Shown here: positions 60,931-64,000 of the stretch, in pieces
How positions within the stretch are numbered: position 1 is the stretch's first letter
How the letters are laid out: the number at the start of each line of letters is the position of its first letter
Assembly: GCA_013359235.1 (NCBI GenBank)
Contig: JABWCE010000004.1
Location: forward strand, 82,931 to 146,930
Reading direction: 5' to 3'
Length of the DNA: 64,000 bases
Source of the DNA: Bacteroidota bacterium
GTDB lineage: Bacteria; Bacteroidota; Bacteroidia; NS11-12g; UBA9320
Made by a program: the position numbers and the translations under genes
Notes under the pieces: model-generated
The model's database searches: none
What the model saw: the letters and a program-made list of their open reading frames with translations, nothing else
Told to the model about the DNA's origin: nothing

Positions 60931-63473
60931 AAGAAATTTTATATACAGGCGAAAATCTATTGCTTGGCAATATTGGACATTTTTGCGTAGCACTTGCTTT
61001 TTGCTCAGCTATATTTAGTGGTATTTCTTATTTTCTGGCTGTTGAGAAAGATGTTTTTTGGAAAAAATACGGACGTATTGGATTTATAATTCATTCAATA
61101 GCAGTTTCAGGAATTTTTATTAGCCTTTTTTCAATTATTTATGGGCATTATTTTGAGTACAAATACGCTTGGCAACACAGTTCAAAATCTTTACCATGGT
61201 ACTATATGCTCTCATGCTTTTGGGAAGGGCAAGAAGGTAGTTTTCTGTTATGGATGTTTTGGAATGCTGTAATTGGTCTTTTACTTATTTTTAAAATAAA
61301 AAACTGGGAAAGCCCTGTATTAGCAATAGTTTGTATTACACAGGCTGTTCTATCAAGCATGTTACTCGGTATTGAAATTGGCAATTTATACAAAATTGGC
61401 AGTAGTCCATTTGAGCTATTGCGAGTTGCAATGATAGATACAGCACCTGTTTTCAAAAATGCTGATTATTTATCAAACATTACCGATGGCAGAGGTTTAA
61501 ACCCTTTGTTGCAAAATTATTGGATGGTAATTCATCCTCCATTCTTGTTTTTCGGTTTTGCTTCCGGTATTGTTCCATTTGCATTTGCAGTTAGTGGGTT
61601 ATGGACCGGAAATTTTAAAGAATGGCTAAAACCTGCTCTACCATGGACAATAGTATCGGCAATGTTGCTTGGTGCAGGAATAATTATGGGAGGTTTCTGG
61701 GCTTATGAATCTTTGTCTTTTGGCGGTTATTGGGCTTGGGATCCTGTTGAAAATGCCTCTCTTGTTCCTTGGCTTATACTTATTGCTGCATTGCATATTA
61801 TGATTGTGTATAAAAATACAGGAACCAGCATTATAATAACTTACATATTTACAATTCTTCCATTTTTACTTATTCTTTATGCAACATTTCTTACCCGTAG
61901 CGGTATTCTTGGCGATTCAAGCGTACATTCATTTACCGATCTTGGATTAAGCGGGCAATTACTTGTATTCATCTTCTTGTTTTATGCTTTGCCTCTTTTT
62001 GCCATTGTAAAAACAAAAAAACAAAAAATATTTTTACATCTTAGTTACTGGGTTGTTTTTACATTAAATATACTTTTGGCTTTTATTAATAAAAATCAAA
62101 CATTAATAGAAATTATAAAATGGATAGATATTGTTTTTTTAATTTTTATCACAGTGTGGTTTGTTGTAAGTTTATACAAAATTTTTCCATCAAGCAAAAC
62201 TGAAGAAAGTTTTAAAAACCGTAGTCTATGGTTGTTTTTGGGAAGTCTTGCACTTGTACTTTCTGCTTTTCAGGTGCTACTTGTAACTTCATTTCCTGTA
62301 ATAAATAAATTATTTTCTACCAAACTTGCACCCCCTGTAGATGCAATGGCTTCGTACAACAAATTTCATCTTCCGGTAGCTATTGTTATTGCTTTGCTTT
62401 CTGCCATTTCGCAGTTTTTTAAATTTAAAAACACTAATATTTCAAAAACACTAATTCATATTTTTAAAAATTTTGTGTTTTCATTAATATTATCAGCGGT
62501 TTTAATGTATGTATTCAAAATTTTTACCATAAAATACTTATTTCTTTTACTTGCATCAGTTTTTACAATAATATCAAATATTTCATATTTTGTTGAGGTA
62601 TTAAAAGGCAAATTAAAAATATCAGGAGCCTCTGTAGCCCATATAGGATTTGGTTTTATGCTAATAGGCATTCTTGTTTCGAGTGAAAAAAAACAAGTAA
62701 TTTCAATAAACCGAACAATAGATTTTGGAACTGAAACTGACGAAAAAACCAAGCGAGAAAATATACTTTTGCCTCGTGGAGATACAATTTTAATGAACCC
62801 TTACAAAGTTACTTACCTGAAAGATACAATTAAAGGGCAAAATACCTATTACAAAATACTTTACAAATCTTTAACAAAAAACGAAGAATTTATACTTGAA
62901 CCCAATGCAAGAATAAACGAAGGGCAACTAATGGCAAATCCCGATATAAAAAGATATCTTACACATGATATTTATTCGTATGTAAGCAGTGTGCCCGACC
63001 GCGAAAAGCAAGATGCGCAGCCCTGGGGCGAAACAAAACAACATAAAGTGAAACCCGGTGATACCGTTTTGACAGAAAATGGAATTGTGATTTTTGAAAG
63101 TATTGATAAAAACGTAAAACTAAGTACTGCAAGGGTTGACAACGAAATGTGGGGTGCTAATCTCAAAATTATTTCACAGGGTAAAACTTATTCGGCAAAA
63201 CCAATTTTTGCTATAACTAAAAATTCTTTTTATACCATCGAAGACCAAATAAACGAAGCAGGTATGAAAATTATTTTTTATGTAAAAGCCGATAATGGTA
63301 GCGTTTCTGCTTATATTGATATAGCCGAACGAGCCCCTGTTAGAGATTTTATTATTCTCAAAGCAATAATGTTTCCATACATTAATCTATTATGGGGAGG
63401 TGTAATTATCATGACAGCAGGTTTTATAATTTCTGCTGTAAAAAGAAGTAAAGACTATAGAAAATCTAATTGA
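60927..63473 (+). CDS. ccmF: Cytochrome c-type biogenesis protein CcmF/CcsA-like
   Basis: An 848-residue polytopic protein. The heme-handling WWD region is FGGYWAWDPVENASLVPWL (about 262-280); other family segments are LPWYYMLSCFWEGQEGSFLLW, LNPLLQNYWMVIHPPFLFFGF and TFLTRSGILGDSSVHSF. About 13-15 helices, then a large periplasmic domain from about 610 to 820 and a final helix. CcmF joins heme to the CxxCH of apocytochromes c. It overlaps ccmE by 4 nt and the next gene by 4 nt, so this is one operon. Confidence 0.93.
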   Translation: MKEILYTGENLLLGNIGHFCVALAFCSAIFSGISYFLAVEKDVFWKKYGRIGFIIHSIAVSGIFISLFSIIYGHYFEYKYAWQHSSKSLPWYYMLSCFWEGQEGSFLLWMFWNAVIGLLLIFKIKNWESPVLAIVCITQAVLSSMLLGIEIGNLYKIGSSPFELLRVAMIDTAPVFKNADYLSNITDGRGLNPLLQNYWMVIHPPFLFFGFASGIVPFAFAVSGLWTGNFKEWLKPALPWTIVSAMLLGAGIIMGGFWAYESLSFGGYWAWDPVENASLVPWLILIAALHIMIVYKNTGTSIIITYIFTILPFLLILYATFLTRSGILGDSSVHSFTDLGLSGQLLVFIFLFYALPLFAIVKTKKQKIFLHLSYWVVFTLNILLAFINKNQTLIEIIKWIDIVFLIFITVWFVVSLYKIFPSSKTEESFKNRSLWLFLGSLALVLSAFQVLLVTSFPVINKLFSTKLAPPVDAMASYNKFHLPVAIVIALLSAISQFFKFKNTNISKTLIHIFKNFVFSLILSAVLMYVFKIFTIKYLFLLLASVFTIISNISYFVEVLKGKLKISGASVAHIGFGFMLIGILVSSEKKQVISINRTIDFGTETDEKTKRENILLPRGDTILMNPYKVTYLKDTIKGQNTYYKILYKSLTKNEEFILEPNARINEGQLMANPDIKRYLTHDIYSYVSSVPDREKQDAQPWGETKQHKVKPGDTVLTENGIVIFESIDKNVKLSTARVDNEMWGANLKIISQGKTYSAKPIFAITKNSFYTIEDQINEAGMKIIFYVKADNGSVSAYIDIAERAPVRDFIILKAIMFPYINLLWGGVIIMTAGFIISAVKRSKDYRKSN

Positions 63474-64000
63474 AATCAAAAATTTCATTCATAGGTGCAG
63501 GCAATCTTTCATTTCATTTGGCAAATGCTTTTGACCTTGCTGGTTACACAATTCATCAGATAATAAGCCGAAATGAAAATATCGGGAAAAACCTTGCTAA
63601 AAAATATTCGGCATTTTTTGATATAAACCCCGAAAATATTGCCGAAGACAGCGATTTTGTTTTTATTACCGTACCCGACAATTTTATCGAAGAAATTGTA
63701 AAAAAAACAATAACTACAAACCCCTGTTTTGTACACTGTGCCGGCAGTATCTCACTCTCAGCAATATCAAATTATAAAACTGATGCTGCTATATTTTATC
63801 CTCTACAAAGTTTCACAAAAAACCGAAAACTCAATTATTTCGCAATACCTGTATTTATTGAAGCAAGCAACAATCTTGCCTATAATAAAATTAAAAATCT
63901 TGCTAACGACTTTTCTAATCAAGTTGAAGAGCTTAGCTCAGAAAAAAGAAGAATTTTGCATCTTGCTGCAGTAATTTCTAATAATTTTACAAATCATCTT
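63470..64000 (+). CDS. DUF2520 / Rossmann-like domain protein, partial
   Basis: From TTG at 63470 an open frame of 177 codons runs off the right edge. It begins KSKISFIGAGNLSFHLANAF, a Rossmann nucleotide-binding motif with GAGNLS. DFVFITVPDNFIEEIV, VHCAGSISLSAI, AIFYPLQSFTKN and the DUF2520 part with LHLAAVISNNFTNHL follow. This matches the Rossmann-like plus DUF2520 proteins, which resemble pyrroline-5-carboxylate reductase; their reaction is not known. The TTG overlaps the ccmF TGA (TTGA), so it is co-translated with ccmF. Confidence 0.88.
   Translation, partial: MKSKISFIGAGNLSFHLANAFDLAGYTIHQIISRNENIGKNLAKKYSAFFDINPENIAEDSDFVFITVPDNFIEEIVKKTITTNPCFVHCAGSISLSAISNYKTDAAIFYPLQSFTKNRKLNYFAIPVFIEASNNLAYNKIKNLANDFSNQVEELSSEKRRILHLAAVISNNFTNHL

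Noticed and set aside
63729..63974. Plus-strand 81-codon frame near the right edge
   Set aside because: Out of frame within the DUF2520 gene, which reads open from 63470 to the edge.
1..64000. CRISPR arrays, tRNA or rRNA genes, riboswitches
   Set aside because: No regularly spaced repeats, cloverleaf-like GC-rich segments or conserved riboswitch leaders were found on reading the intergenic regions; all gaps are below 300 bp.

Overview
The window is AT-rich, densely coding chromosomal DNA from a member of the Bacteroidota (Bacteroidia-like; order not resolved). The sequence gives several reasons for this placement. There is a type IX secretion sortase homologue and three proteins that end in a type IX (Por) sorting domain. 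Promoters follow the TTTG / TAnnTTTG pattern rather than the sigma-70 pattern, and Shine-Dalgarno sequences are absent. SecD and SecF are fused, as are the alpha and beta E1 subunits of a 2-oxoacid dehydrogenase. IleRS is long, and WG-repeat, DUF5686 and DUF4468 proteins are present. I see no rRNA, tRNA, CRISPR array or transposase gene, and no gene-free stretch longer than 300 bases.

Layout. 1-8 kb: a DMT permease (cut by the window edge), a T9SS cargo protein, malate dehydrogenase, a large Calx-beta T9SS protein, and the succinyl-CoA:3-oxoacid CoA-transferase genes scoA and scoB, which are separated by a four-helix-bundle gene lying between inverted repeats. 8-13 kb: a 1659-residue C25 (gingipain-type) PorU-like protein. 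13-20 kb: a polysaccharide cluster of four soluble glycosyltransferases and two polytopic GT-C-like membrane proteins. 20-25 kb: inositol monophosphatase, a secreted PGRP/amidase with a sorting domain, then a minus-strand lipoprotein / outer-membrane locus facing a small XRE regulator. 25-34.4 kb: an RND/MMPL exporter, a WG-repeat protein, a beta-barrel candidate, and the ileS-dksA-like-lspA operon. 34-46 kb: bacilliredoxin, DUF5686 protein, alpha/beta hydrolase, ApaG, an M23 peptidase fused in frame to a complete Bcp peroxiredoxin, an M1 aminopeptidase, DUF4468 protein, flavin reductase and a dihydrolipoamide acyltransferase (E2). 46-56 kb: SecDF, fused E1, a tRNA-dihydrouridine synthase and a MetH that lacks the homocysteine domain. 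56-58.8 kb: two unrecognised genes and a radical SAM/SPASM protein. 58.8-64 kb: 2-Cys peroxiredoxin, ccmC-ccmD-ccmE-ccmF for cytochrome c maturation, and the start of a DUF2520 Rossmann protein.

Themes. Much of the window serves the envelope: T9SS sorting, Sec export (SecDF, LspA), peptidoglycan or cell-surface hydrolases, surface glycans and cytochrome c maturation. The rest is central metabolism (Mdh, ScoAB, E1/E2, MetH) and translation (IleRS, Dus). The observations I rate highest are the inverted-repeat-bounded four-helix-bundle element inserted between scoA and scoB, the M23-Bcp fusion, the PorU-like protein with an ILEI-like domain, and a palindrome overlapping the -33 box of the lipoprotein operon next to an XRE gene.
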